Shown here: positions 54,701 to 64,000 of the stretch, in pieces
How the letters are laid out: the number at the start of each line of letters is the position of its first letter
How positions within the stretch are numbered: the stretch's first letter is position 1
From: Paraphysomonas bandaiensis
Lineage: Eukaryota; Chrysophyceae
Direction: 5' to 3'
Length of the DNA stretch: 64,000 nucleotides
Assembly: GCA_965644295.1 (NCBI GenBank)
Contig: CBFFRP010000216.1
Location: 97,782 to 161,781 of the forward strand
The notes under the pieces: generated by a model
Database searches by the model: none
Told to the model about the DNA's origin: nothing
What the model saw: the letters and a program-made list of their open reading frames with translations, nothing else
Program-made: the position numbers and the translations under genes

Positions 54701-55888
54701 CTTAGTAAAGTACAAATTGCAGGCAGGGCTAGGCAGAGTGTATTAATATATTGAATATTGTTCTCTAACCCTGATTGTATATAAATTTTAGAAAAAAAGA
54801 TATATTCTACACTTAAGGGTAATTTTTTTATATTATACCAAAGTATAGTTTATGATTGTGTAGTGCATAGTACTTTACTTTCGTACATGGTGAGCTTTGA
54901 TTACTTATAAGCAACTAAAATAGTACAGGGAGTTATGTTAGAAAAACTGACCCTCAACAAAGTCGGACTCGTATTTCATGGTGTCCCGGGGGATATGTAC
55001 CGGAGATATTTCTCCGGGAAACTATCGTGAGCGGCATGCATAGTCAGCTGATAACTTTCTGCCCACTCAGAATAACCAAATGCTTGTGTGTGGTACAGGG
55101 GACACTAATATGTTAAACGCTTATTGCTAATAATTTGACTATCATTACAAGAGGAACTGAAATACTTTGGCTGCATTGGATCGTGCCAACTTAAGATCTG
55201 AGAATATTAATTGGTAACAGAGAGAATATAAATGTAGCTTAGTACTAGCACATTCGGAAAGTTATTCAAAACGCCAGCTAGTTAATTGAAGGGAATTTTT
55301 TGACGCTTGAATAATAATTGCAATTGGTGGATACCCCTCATCAATTAATTGCCGCATAATTGTAACGAAGCCTGGAACTGTAGATCTGTGGATAATATGT
55401 AGAGGTTACAGATTGCTCCCAAATCCCAAACTCCATCAGAAACACATTAAATCACTTGGTTTGAATGGAAACTCACAGTTAGCATTTGTATACCTAACCT
55501 TGTATAGTTTTTTCAACATCACCACTAATATCATTCAATATCAATTGATATTAGCATGCATCTATCTCACAATTATCATAAATACACGCACAACTTTATA
55601 CCATTCTTCACAGTTTTTCTCGCCCTTTCTTTGTTGAAGCTGGAACGATACGATATAATATAACTAGCAAAGAGCTAACTATTTCCTGATATCGCCTCTC
55701 TAGTATGTGCAAAAGTTACTGATCACACTACTGCTGATCGTCAACTATGAGACATAAGGTCAAATTAAATACATATATTTATTAAAAAATGACATTAAGA
55801 TGGAGAATTGGTTATCAATATACAAGGGTTGGTGACATTTCCCCATTGATAGCAAGCTAGTCTTCACTTCTAAAGAGGGATGATTGTA
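54701..55888. other. Intergenic, no gene seen
   Basis: About 1.2 kb, AT-rich, between the dead hAT element and the 3' end of the FKBP gene. A 74-residue frame at 55413-55637 has no family resemblance. Confidence 0.45.
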
Positions 55889-56365
55889 TCACGAAACAAG
55901 TGCCAAGCTGGTGCTATCTGGAACGTCACGCTGAAGCATATCTGTGCTGCGCGGTGGAGTAAAAGATATAAGTTCAATTTCATAAGTCAGTGTTGCTAGG
56001 GGAGGAATAATAGGCGGATATCCTCTCTCTCCATATGCCATATCAGGTGGAATGTCTACACGGCCCTTTTGGCCTCTACTCATACGAAGCAAAACATGAT
56101 CCCACCCTGGTATAACTTGATCAAATCCAATTATTACACATATCGGTCGATCCCGGCGGTACGAACTGTCAAACTCCTTTCCATCGGACAAGAATCCCGT
56201 ATAATGAACCAGACATGAATCACCCTTCTTAGGAAAATGAATTGCATCACCTGGTCTCAATGTCACAATTGGCATCGGGTCATTGATATCAGATATAGCA
56301 GACTTGCGACTTTGCGCTGATGCTCCACGGCTGCGGCTCTTATGACTAATCGGACGACTATTCAT
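55889..56365 (-). CDS. FKBP-type peptidyl-prolyl isomerase
   Basis: The ATG at 56365 gives 158 residues. After a basic, Ser-rich N terminus of about 50 residues comes one FKBP domain: GDSCLVHYTGFLSDGKEFDS, then IIGFDQVIPGWDHVLLRMSR, VDIPPDMAYGERGYPPIIPP and LATLTYEIELISF. The YTG, DS, VI.GW and AYG signatures of the FK506-binding pocket are present. It catalyses cis-trans isomerisation of Xaa-Pro bonds. No signal peptide or TPR is visible, so a cytosolic or nuclear location is likely. An in-frame upstream ATG at 56422 would add 19 residues (MCQVQIFCCKVVSLHQQTV). I prefer the inner start because the added part looks like leader sequence. Confidence 0.92.
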   Translation of the reverse strand: MNSRPISHKSRSRGASAQSRKSAISDINDPMPIVTLRPGDAIHFPKKGDSCLVHYTGFLSDGKEFDSSYRRDRPICVIIGFDQVIPGWDHVLLRMSRGQKGRVDIPPDMAYGERGYPPIIPPLATLTYEIELISFTPPRSTDMLQRDVPDSTSLALVS

Positions 56366-56870
56366 TACAGTCTGTTGGTGCAATGAAACAACTTTGCAGC
56401 AGAATATCTGTACTTGACACACAGCGTGTTGATGAAATCAAATGGCAGGTACCCCACGACAAACAGATGAAGTGAAAATGCGCGCTTGTGTTACCAAAAC
56501 GATAGAAAGCAAGCTGTTCTATTGCTTCCAAATGCTGATGCATTAAAACAACATATACATACATATACAACAACATCATCCAGGTAACGATTCAACTGAT
56601 GTGCTGCTGGTGATGATTATATATATATATCATTCCACGGTGTATTCTGCTGTATACCATATACTACTGAAGGTGTAGTGTAGCTCTGCCTGCTGCTGGT
56701 GCAGTAGTTCATCATGCTCTGCACTTGATTTTTTTCTTGGGGTTTATTCATAGGAGGAGTTGACAGCAACAATCACTGTGCTGTGTATATCTGCATAGAG
56801 TGTTCATAGTGAGGCCTGACGCTATAGATAACCCTGATTATTCAACTTGTTATTGTTTAGAGTATTAACA
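56366..56870. other. Divergent intergenic region
   Basis: Gap between the starts of the FKBP gene (minus) and the RBX1-like gene (plus), presumably with both promoters. An (AT)n stretch lies near 56619-56629. Confidence 0.5.
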
Positions 56871-57281
56871 ATGTCTAATGAAACGAAAGATGCGAAAGGA
56901 GACAGTGGTTCAGGTCCGTCAGAGTCCAGCGTACCGCCTCCCCGATTTGAGATCAAAAAGTGGAATGCGGTCGCGATGTGGTCTTGGGATATATGTGCCG
57001 ACACTTGTGCTATATGTAGAAATTCCCTCAACGAACCCTCCATTGAATATCAGGTTATTTGGTTTAATGCACTCCTTTGTCTTTGATATTGAATACAGGC
57101 GAACCCTTCTCCCAACAATGAGAACGGCTTAAGCATTGCATTCGGCTCATGTGGTCATGTATTTCATTTAGATTGCATACAACGTTGGCTGAAAACAAGA
57201 AGCGTGTGCCCTTTGTGCAACACAGAATGGGAGTTCGCGAAAATTGAGAAAATACCCGGTTATGGTACGATTGGAGCGTAG
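56871..57281 (+). CDS. RBX1: RBX1-like cullin RING subunit, two exons, atypical zinc ligands
   Basis: Exon 1 (56871-57053) and exon 2 (57099-57281) are joined by a 45-nt GT-AG intron to give 121 residues. The family blocks are present: [49 protein letters not shown] and [14 protein letters not shown]1 is the RING subunit that recruits the E2 to cullin-RING ligases. The RING pairs C..C, C-x-H..H and CPLC are intact. Two differences from canonical RBX1 are clear. The last ligand is Cys rather than Asp (CPLC versus CPLD). The third zinc site appears lost: the region [20 protein letters not shown] lacks the C..C and the later Cys, and the final His is Asp (FHLDC). The C terminus [13 protein letters not shown] is also longer than usual. 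Confidence 0.88.
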
Positions 57282-57619
57282 ATATGGTGTATTATGTCAA
57301 TAGAGTGATATTAACAAGTGCATAACTAGTCTAGTGTGGCATGTTATTATGCCTGAGTAATTTTATGGTGTTGTTTCATTAATAACCACTTGAATCAACA
57401 CTAGGATGAGGATATGTGACAACAGATATACAGTTAACATCGAAGTGTTCAAAATATGAAACCTTGCTAGCTAGGATATAAATCGAAGCCAATGCGGGTA
57501 TATACAAGATATCATAAAAAGTTTCGCAGTAAGCCTGAGTAGTATCCAAGTTATTAACATATATGATGATACTATCCCTAGTAATAATCAATTTCCTCAA
57601 TGCACTTTGCACTTCTGTT
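57282..57619. other. Intergenic, no gene seen
   Basis: About 340 bases between the RBX1-like gene and the 5' LTR of the second copia element. No frame recognised. Confidence 0.5.
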
Positions 57620-57900
57620 TGTTGGAATACGTATGGTTCTCTAAGATAGTACTGTAGAATACGTTAAATACAATGTGAAAAACAGTAATACGTAGTCAAT
57701 AGTCAAAGGTGCTATATAGCTATAACTGTGAAACTGAAGTATTATATCATGACGATTCAAGATACGGAAGTTGAGCAGTGGTTGACATGAACGAAATAAT
57801 TTATCATGTTGTTGACATGTGTTACATGACAACACACACAATTGTGTATACAATCATAATAAAGTAATCTATCTAGTTTGACTAACTTAAACTTCTCTTA
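57620..57900 (+). repeat. 5' LTR of the second copia element (LTR family A)
   Basis: Begins TGTTGGAATACGTATGGTTC and is followed by the gag frame. It is homologous to the interrupted solo LTR at 23578-24141, which fixes its left end. The right end lies between about 57892 (CTCTTACA) and 57914 (CTTAATCA); I could not identify a primer-binding site to settle it. Confidence 0.75.
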
Positions 57901-57922
57901 CAACGATCTTAATCATCTGAAA

Positions 57923-59056
57923 ATGGTCATTAGTCAATATGGTAGCGAATGCGGAGGAGAGAAGGAGGATAGAGCTGATGTTCCATGGTTCGACGAGAGC
58001 AACGTTGAACAATGGATCGAAGACTTTGAGACGTTCCTTATGAGAAAGGAGCAGAGTGAGGTGGCTCTAGAAAGGCCACCAGAGGAAGAGGATTTCGGAA
58101 TTCAACCCCTGAATAGTCTTGAGACCAAGTCCTACAAAGAAGCGGTGGACAAGTATTGGAAGGCGAATGCAATTGCTTACTCATACTGCAGAGAGGCGGT
58201 GAAGCGATCTCCGAAGGCGCTGCAGAAGTTTCATCTGAAGCACAAGGAGTTCAAGGCAGCTGAAGGAAGAGTTAATAAGTTCAGCGCCAGAGAGATGGTT
58301 AGCACTCTTAAATCGTGTTTTGAAGGGGGAACACAAAACAAGATTAGTGCTCTGCTTGCTCAGTTTGGATCATTCGAGATGAAGCCAGGGGAGACCGCGA
58401 AAGAGTATGTACTGCGTTTTGAGCTGCTTCTTCGTGAACTTCAGGCGCATAACCAAACGGTAACGGAAGAATCAAAAATTAGTAGGCTGAAGGAGGGAAT
58501 TATCAGTGATGAATATGACGGTTTGAATTATGCCCTGTATTTAATGCCCGATGATGTACCATATGAATTGCTATCCAAACGTATCGAACAGTTCGACGAC
58601 ACCAAGTATGGGAGGAAAATCATAGAGAAGAAGCGCAAGAGCACGGAGGAGCTGAATCATATTGAAAAGCCTCGAAAGAAAGAGAGAGTATCTACAAAGA
58701 GGAAGTGCACTTATTGCTCGAAGAAAGGTATAATACACAATCATAATACAGAACAATGTAGGAAGAAAAAGGGGGAAACGAAGGGACAAAGACCGGGCAG
58801 TAAGGAATATACAGGATGCAGAGTATGCAAATCCAAAAACCATCGCGCGAACGAATGTCCCCGAAATTCGACTGGAAAGACCAAGAAACCCCAGAAATCT
58901 GGGAAGGTTTTCACATTCGAGAATATCCGCAGAGGAGGAACCGAGTCTGACTCGGAGTCCGAAGCGAATATGCTTTATGACTGTGCTGTTGATATATATG
59001 ATAAAAGTGACACATGTTGTATGATTGGTACTGCTGAACACTATATACATACATAG
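57923..59056 (+). CDS. gag: Copia Gag with two zinc knuckles
   Basis: From the first ATG (MVISQYGSECGGEKEDRADV) the frame encodes about 377 residues. The helical capsid-like region (WIEDFETFLMRK, LLAQFGSFEMKPGETAKEYV, LRFELLLRELQAHN) matches the UBN2/Gag type of Ty1/copia elements. Two knuckles follow: a C-x2-C...H...C cluster (CTYCSKKGIIHNHNTEQC, non-canonical spacing) and a canonical CRVCKSKNHRANEC. Gag packages element RNA. It ends in a stop at 59056. No protease active-site motif (D-S/T-G) is seen after it, and the next frame is shifted, so the copy has lost polyprotein continuity. Confidence 0.88.
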   Translation: MVISQYGSECGGEKEDRADVPWFDESNVEQWIEDFETFLMRKEQSEVALERPPEEEDFGIQPLNSLETKSYKEAVDKYWKANAIAYSYCREAVKRSPKALQKFHLKHKEFKAAEGRVNKFSAREMVSTLKSCFEGGTQNKISALLAQFGSFEMKPGETAKEYVLRFELLLRELQAHNQTVTEESKISRLKEGIISDEYDGLNYALYLMPDDVPYELLSKRIEQFDDTKYGRKIIEKKRKSTEELNHIEKPRKKERVSTKRKCTYCSKKGIIHNHNTEQCRKKKGETKGQRPGSKEYTGCRVCKSKNHRANECPRNSTGKTKKPQKSGKVFTFENIRRGGTESDSESEANMLYDCAVDIYDKSDTCCMIGTAEHYIHT

Positions 59057-59076
59057 ATACATGCTGTTCATCATCA

Positions 59077-59635
59077 ATGTTCTTAATGAATGATGTGACC
59101 ATGCTTGACACTCATATGAATACATCAAAGGTGATAAACGGATCTAAGAAGGGATCAGAGATTCATATCACAAGTGTGGGTTCCCGTGGAGCATGGAGAG
59201 ACATAGAAATTTCAGATCAGATCAATCGATGCCTGTGCTCCGGACGTAAGCTGAACGAAATGGGCTATCGATTCACGGTGTGGTATGGGATCCAAATTTA
59301 TGACTGTAATACCGGTGAGCTGGTACTGGAGGGACCCATGAAGAATGGAATGACTGCAGTTCCAACTCAGCAGCTGTTGGAGCTTCCAGATGTGTCTACA
59401 CCGAGTAATTGTGAAGTAAATCTTAGCGATAGGACTGGTGAGGACGAGCTGGAACTGCTGCATAGGAGAATGGGCCATTTCAACAAAGGGGCTCTAACGG
59501 AGGCACATAGAAGGATGTTGTTCACTGGCTCAAATCTGCAGAGGAAGCACCTATCGAAGACTGCATTAAAAAAATCTTGTCTCTGTAGCATATGTGCCAG
59601 ATCAAAGATTACGAGAGTTTCGTTTCACACAAAGG
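59077..59635 (+). pseudogene. Copia pol fragment ending in the GAG-pre-integrase domain, truncated by insertion
   Basis: The frame contains LLHRRMGHFNKGALTEAHRR and CSICARSKITRVSFHTK, the HHCC-type pre-integrase region. It ends because an LTR was inserted at 59636: the stop codon is formed from the first bases of that LTR. Integrase core, RT and RNase H are absent downstream. The protease region expected before it is missing or decayed. A different frame from gag is used. Confidence 0.85.
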
Positions 59636-60100
59636 TGTAGTTGTTCTTAAGAACAACGTATGCTCAAGCAAAAACAACACTGATCTATAACGTTTTAAAA
59701 AGATTTTAAGTGCACGCCAGCGGGCTGCTACACTGTTAAGCTCACCAGCGGGTGATGCTCCTCAACTCAGACGCAAACCGCGAAAGAATTTAAATAAATC
59801 GTTATTTAAAACGTGTAATAGAAAAGTGAGTAACATGCTATACAACTCTACAGTAACACACACACACATACAACATCATGTTCAGCATTTCACTCCAGCA
59901 CACAACACACCAGATCAGAAGTATTTTATCCGGTACGTATGTACAGCTTCAACACTCCGTGTATACACTGAAAGAGTAGAAACTGAATATGTAACTGAAA
60001 ACTGAAAATACAAAAACACTCTGTACGTGTTAGAGAGTACAACAGAAGAGTAACATATAATACTACTACCAACGCAGAAAATAACCAGTACTGCGTTACA
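59636..60100 (-). repeat. 3' LTR of a reverse-oriented LTR element inserted in the copia pol
   Basis: The 465-bp block starts TGTAGTTGTTC and ends GCGTTACA, a perfect TGTA...TACA pair. Directly to its right the minus strand reads GGGGGGAAAGAGGGTAG, a polypurine tract adjoining the LTR, so this is the 3' LTR and the element points left (minus strand). The bases AAAGG before the insertion (59631-59635) would be one half of a 5-bp duplication whose partner lies outside the window. Confidence 0.8.
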
Positions 60101-60117
60101 CTACCCTCTTTCCCCCC
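60101..60117 (-). other. Polypurine tract of the reverse-oriented LTR element
   Basis: On the minus strand this is GGGGGGAAAGAGGGTAG immediately upstream of the LTR start TGTAACGCAG. Such tracts prime plus-strand DNA synthesis in LTR retrotransposons. Confidence 0.75.
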
Positions 60118-63100
60118 AGCTGGAGAAATTAGATTGTGAATACAGACTGTGATTCATGTATGCAAATACTTAAATCAGCCATACTAGATAGCGTCATTCT
60201 AAGTATAAACAAACAAAATCAGATTTAAACAGATATTGAGAATAAACTAGATAGACAAGGTAGTATGATATAATAGAAATAAAAGAATATTGCAAATATT
60301 ATCATATAATATAAAAGAAGAATAAAACCTGTTTACAAGAGTATATCAGGAAAACTCTTGCAAAACTCCGCATCGACAAGCACCTGAACTCCATCAATCT
60401 GCTGTTTCCGCATTCGTAGTCGTTGTTCTTTAGCAAGAAAAACTTAACATGGCAGTAACAACATCCTCGTATCGATAACAGATTTCACTCATTTAAATAG
60501 CACACCGCAGTAAAAGTAGACGATACTGAATTCTCAAATACGGTATAAGATATATGGCTTAGCCTTTGCCTTATTGTATCCAATAACCAAATGAGAAATT
60601 CGTAGAAGAATTGGTCATTTAAGTAACACTTTCCCACATTTCAATAAAATTAGAGACATGCATCCGATCATCATAAACTTCACGCAATACCAACTTTAAG
60701 AAATGCGCTTCAACTACTCGTATACTCGCTCAATTCACACAATGTTTTTTGACACAATCGAATATCCACGTTGAAATAGTAATGAGAAAAGAACACACTA
60801 GTATTCATCGAGATATAAGAAATTTACCATCAACAACGCATTGAGATACTCTGAGTCATAACAATAATATCACCAGGAAAATATACTTCACCATGATAAA
60901 TTGTCCATCAATCAATTACAGAGTAAACTTTAGAAGTACAAAAAGTAACTCCGTTAAGAACTCATTGCAACAACATATCAATTTCATGAGAAAGAATCAA
61001 GTCAAAAGACAGACTCCCTTATGAAATATATAAATACTCCCCACTTTGTAAAAAGTAAAACCAAAGAGACACTTCCATCAACTTATTGACCATCGTAACG
61101 ACATTTCAGACATCTTATTCACACTAACCAGAACCAGATTTTAGAAATGAATAACATTTGGGTAACATAAGACAATCAAATATAATTTGTTTCACCTTGG
61201 CAACTCAACTAGTTAATCTTCATGTATATGGAAATTTTTCCCATTGGAATGCAAATAACTTGAGAATAACTTAGACAACATGGAATATCTAAGTTGAAAG
61301 TTCAAAATTTCCAAGATACAGATCAAAAAATTGTAAACCAGAACACAATTACGTAACCAGGAATACAAGTATAAAGTGAGTCAAAGGAACAATAACCTTA
61401 GAAAGAATCTGGACAAATATCCACCGAATACTCGTAACAACGAACGTAATTGAACAATAATACAGTCAAGTTTTAACCTTGTTGTAACCAGACAACATAT
61501 GTCACAGCAACGCTATAGAACTCTCATTTCACTCATCGTAAAAATTGAACCGAGTTCACAAGGTATTTGTTGATAACTCTCTTATTCCGAATCCAAATCC
61601 ATAATATCAACAACTAGAACTGCACAAACTCCATAACACATACTTAAAATTCAGCTTCCTGAATTTAATATGAACTCCTCAACTTTCGGAAATTCAACTC
61701 AAACTTTAACTCTGACAACATTCTGACACCAAACCTTCACAAGTTGAAAGTAAACTCAAAATGCTCTCAAAACATTACAAAAGTAAGTTCGCTCAAACAA
61801 CACCATAATATGTTGATTCAGGCACTTGGACTCAACATTGTTGACACATTTGTAACTTTGAATGTAAAACTGTGTATCAAGATCAGCAATCACTCCTCAC
61901 TAAAGAAAAAAGCACCAATAATACTTTTCCTCTTCATAATCACACGCTTCCTTAATTCCATAATATAAAACCTCAAACCTCTCAAATATTCTTAAAGAAT
62001 AATTGCACCATACGATTGCCTCAAATTTCTTGTATCACCAATGGAATAAGACACACATAACTGAAACTTTTAAGTGTCATATAACCTTATTTGTACAACA
62101 AGATACAAAAGAAATCAACCATCATCATCATACCAATTTCTGTCTCGGTCTAGAAAACTCAACTTTGACAAATCATGAATTCGTATGATAAAATCAATCC
62201 ATCCTCACCGTTTATTAGAACGAAAACATTTGATTCCACTGTATAGATTTAACCCATACATTACCAGGATATTTCGATCTCAATATCAATGAATAATCAT
62301 CAACACCATAAACCAAAACTTATAGCAAGAATCATTTAATCGTTCACATAATCACTGATGAAATAAGCTCTGACAAGAATAATAGTATAATCTGAAAGTT
62401 TATGAAAACATTCGATATAACACTCCATAATTGCAACTTGATATCCATCTCAGGAAAACTCTTGTCAAACTTAATCCTAATTTGATCATTGTAAATATCA
62501 CCAAACCAATCACTAACCACCCATGGAATTCAAACACGTCACTACATAGAACAACTTTTAACCCACGTAAGCATTTTCTGAACGCTGCTACTCGTAATAC
62601 AAGACATCAGACTCAAGAACTCAAAACTCTTCTCCCAATCAAATACCAATCAATTCCGTCTGAATATATACTAAGATAGTACACTGGTCTTATATCAGTA
62701 ACCATAGGTTAGTATCAATTTTCCTCGAATATCACTAGAACATTGAAGATATTGCCATTCCATTGAAAACATTTCATTTGAAACCATTCCATCTATTTGA
62801 ATTAGATGATACTTTGGTCAAACAATAAGCAGAATCTCAATAAGGCTTCTCAAATATTGAATCTCAGGGATGCTCGATAGAATTTCTCAGATTAACCAAA
62901 AATTAGAAAACTAATCTCACCAACCTCATCAACGCAAATCAATGAACCTCATACAAGATATGCAGTTGAATACCCCAAAGCAGAAATATATCCACTATAT
63001 AGCAAAATCTTGATAGCTTCACTATAAATACTGAATAACATCCTTTCTAGATTCAAACTTCCATTCGAACCAAATTTGAACTTCAAAACCAACAACAGTA

Positions 63101-63588
63101 GGTAATCAAACTTATTCATTGAACTTCATCCCTTTCAAAGTTCTAAGGACTATGAAACCATCTTACAACTTTCAACAACACAACTTCAAAGAAAACTTTG
63201 ATGTTCTCAAACTGTTCACTCACTCGCAGACATTAATTATTGAAATACCTCAGCATAACAATCGCAACTTTTCGTAAACAAGTTGATATGTTTAACCCTT
63301 CACTCTCACTGCAACTTGTTAACTTGCTAGCCTTTGGTAGTATAAATCAACTTCATTTCGTTTAGGCAATAGATTGAACAACGGCTGAATAATATCTTGA
63401 ATAAGATATTGGTTAATTTGCCCAACTCAAGATTGAACTCACAACACACTTCAACACCATTATTTTCGAGAATAACACATCATTATCAAGTGTATAACAA
63501 TATGATATAAATAAATAAAACATGATGAATATTGCATTATAATAAATTGTCTTGAAATAAAACATGCTCGCTGGAATTGGAAATAGAC
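60118..63588 (-). other. Long non-coding internal region of the reverse-oriented element
   Basis: About 3.5 kb with no long frame on either strand. The plus strand is poor in G compared with C: the line at 61741 has 7 G and 11 C, and the line at 63061 has 5 G and 14 C. This skew seems to hold through the block. It lies between the last frame of the element and its 3' LTR, so I treat it as 3' non-coding or decayed element sequence. The frames at 61744, 62003 and 62431 are A/C/T-rich and not protein-like. Confidence 0.5.
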
Positions 63589-64000
63589 TTATAGAAAGTA
63601 CAAAGGCGGACCTGGCCCATGTTCCTCAATTGGCACCAGCTTTTGCATCAAGAGTTGCAATTTCTTGTCCTTCACAAGCAACTGACAAACAGCACATGCT
63701 GCATACTGCTTCGACAAGAAAACCAAACAATCTCTCATAAGTTTTCCCGTAACAGAATGATACCTTAACAGCATCAAAGAATTCAACACTGCATTAGATA
63801 CTGAAAAAGGTACGACTGACATGCGCTCGAATACATCGGTAGCATCATCGGCAGTAGTCTCTTTTCCAAAGAAAATTGGAACATCATTCTCAGCATCAAT
63901 AACATCATCTTGAATAACTACTTGGAAATCAACAACCGAATCAAACGTCTCAAGTGAATTATTAGACTGCACACCATACTGCACAACTGAATCAACTAAA
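63589..64000 (-). CDS. 3' end of an unknown frame, probably of the reverse-oriented element (partial)
   Basis: The frame is open to the window edge and ends at 63589. It encodes at least 136 residues, for example DVIDAENDVPIFFGKETTAD, VLNSLMLLRYHSVTGKLMRD and YAACAVCQLLVKDKKLQLLM, ending GPGPPLYFL. I do not recognise a family. It has no zinc knuckle, protease, RT or integrase motif. Position and strand agree with the LTR at 59636, so it could be the last frame of that element, or a host gene fragment carried by it. Confidence 0.45.
   Translation of the reverse strand, partial: LVDSVVQYGVQSNNSLETFDSVVDFQVVIQDDVIDAENDVPIFFGKETTADDATDVFERMSVVPFSVSNAVLNSLMLLRYHSVTGKLMRDCLVFLSKQYAACAVCQLLVKDKKLQLLMQKLVPIEEHGPGPPLYFL

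Noticed and set aside
58571-59128. 185-residue minus-strand frame
   Set aside because: It lies opposite the copia Gag zinc-knuckle region, which has canonical motifs on the plus strand.
61744-62679. Short plus-strand frames in the G-poor block
   Set aside because: Composition is dominated by A, C and T with Asn/Thr/His/Lys runs. The frames follow from the strand skew and have no motif.

Overview
The window is nuclear DNA of a eukaryote, probably a unicellular or simple one. It is AT-rich. Genes are compact and interrupted by short GT-AG introns (about 45 to 110 nt). Reading frames end in TAA, TAG and TGA, so the standard code fits. Housekeeping families are clear: uS12/RPS23, MRD1/RBM19, MOB1, RBX1, DNAJC3/P58IPK, a small Tim, UDP-glucuronate decarboxylase, GPC1 and FKBP. 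I cannot place the organism further. A protist or alga with copia, Ty3-like and hAT elements is compatible, and no prokaryotic signal is present.

Layout. 1-2544: 3' end of a Ty1/copia element (RT-RNase H plus 3' LTR), broken by a frameshift. 3084-6197 (-): OGT/SPINDLY-like glycosyltransferase with a signal peptide. 7731-10846 (-): five-RRM ribosome biogenesis factor. 11490-12224 (+): F-box-like, tail-anchored protein. 12812-14672 (-): NTF2-like/C2/FYVE protein. 15169-16449 (+): unknown membrane protein. 16906-18651 (-): RING protein with Cys-rich repeats. 19117-23000 (+): TRF4/TUT-type nucleotidyltransferase with a 21-residue repeat tail. 23400-24800: repeat island with a hAT-type MITE, a solo LTR nested in another solo LTR, and a third dispersed repeat. 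24962-25699 (-): unknown protein. 26185-27243 (+): GPC1. 28462-30359 (+): PPP-like phosphatase fused to a barrel-like domain. 33085-35795 (+): double-PHD protein. 36774-37362 (-): RPS23, divergent from a TMEM63/OSCA-like WW protein (37739-40958, +). 41534-45911: two related hAT elements flanking MOB1 (43410-44164, +). 46312-47985 (-): DNAJC3. 48558-48941 (+): small Tim variant. 49565-50841 (-): UXS. 51539-53410 (+): class 3 lipase. 53.7-54.7 kb: dead hAT element. 55889-56365 (-): FKBP. 56871-57281 (+): RBX1 variant. 57620-59635: 5' part of a second copia element, cut off by a reverse-oriented element whose 3' LTR is 59636-60100 and which runs off the right edge.

The genes do not form one pathway. 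Two touch the ER lumen or secretory route (the signal-peptide OGT-like enzyme and DNAJC3), and several concern lipids or membranes (GPC1, lipase, FYVE/C2, TMEM63-like). The oddest proteins are the phosphatase-barrel fusion, the RBX1 lacking one zinc site, the small Tim lacking its outer cysteine pair, and the repeat-tailed nucleotidyltransferase. I found no tRNA, rRNA, CRISPR or operon. Exon limits were read by eye from splice signals and frame continuity. Gene spans are more reliable than individual junctions.
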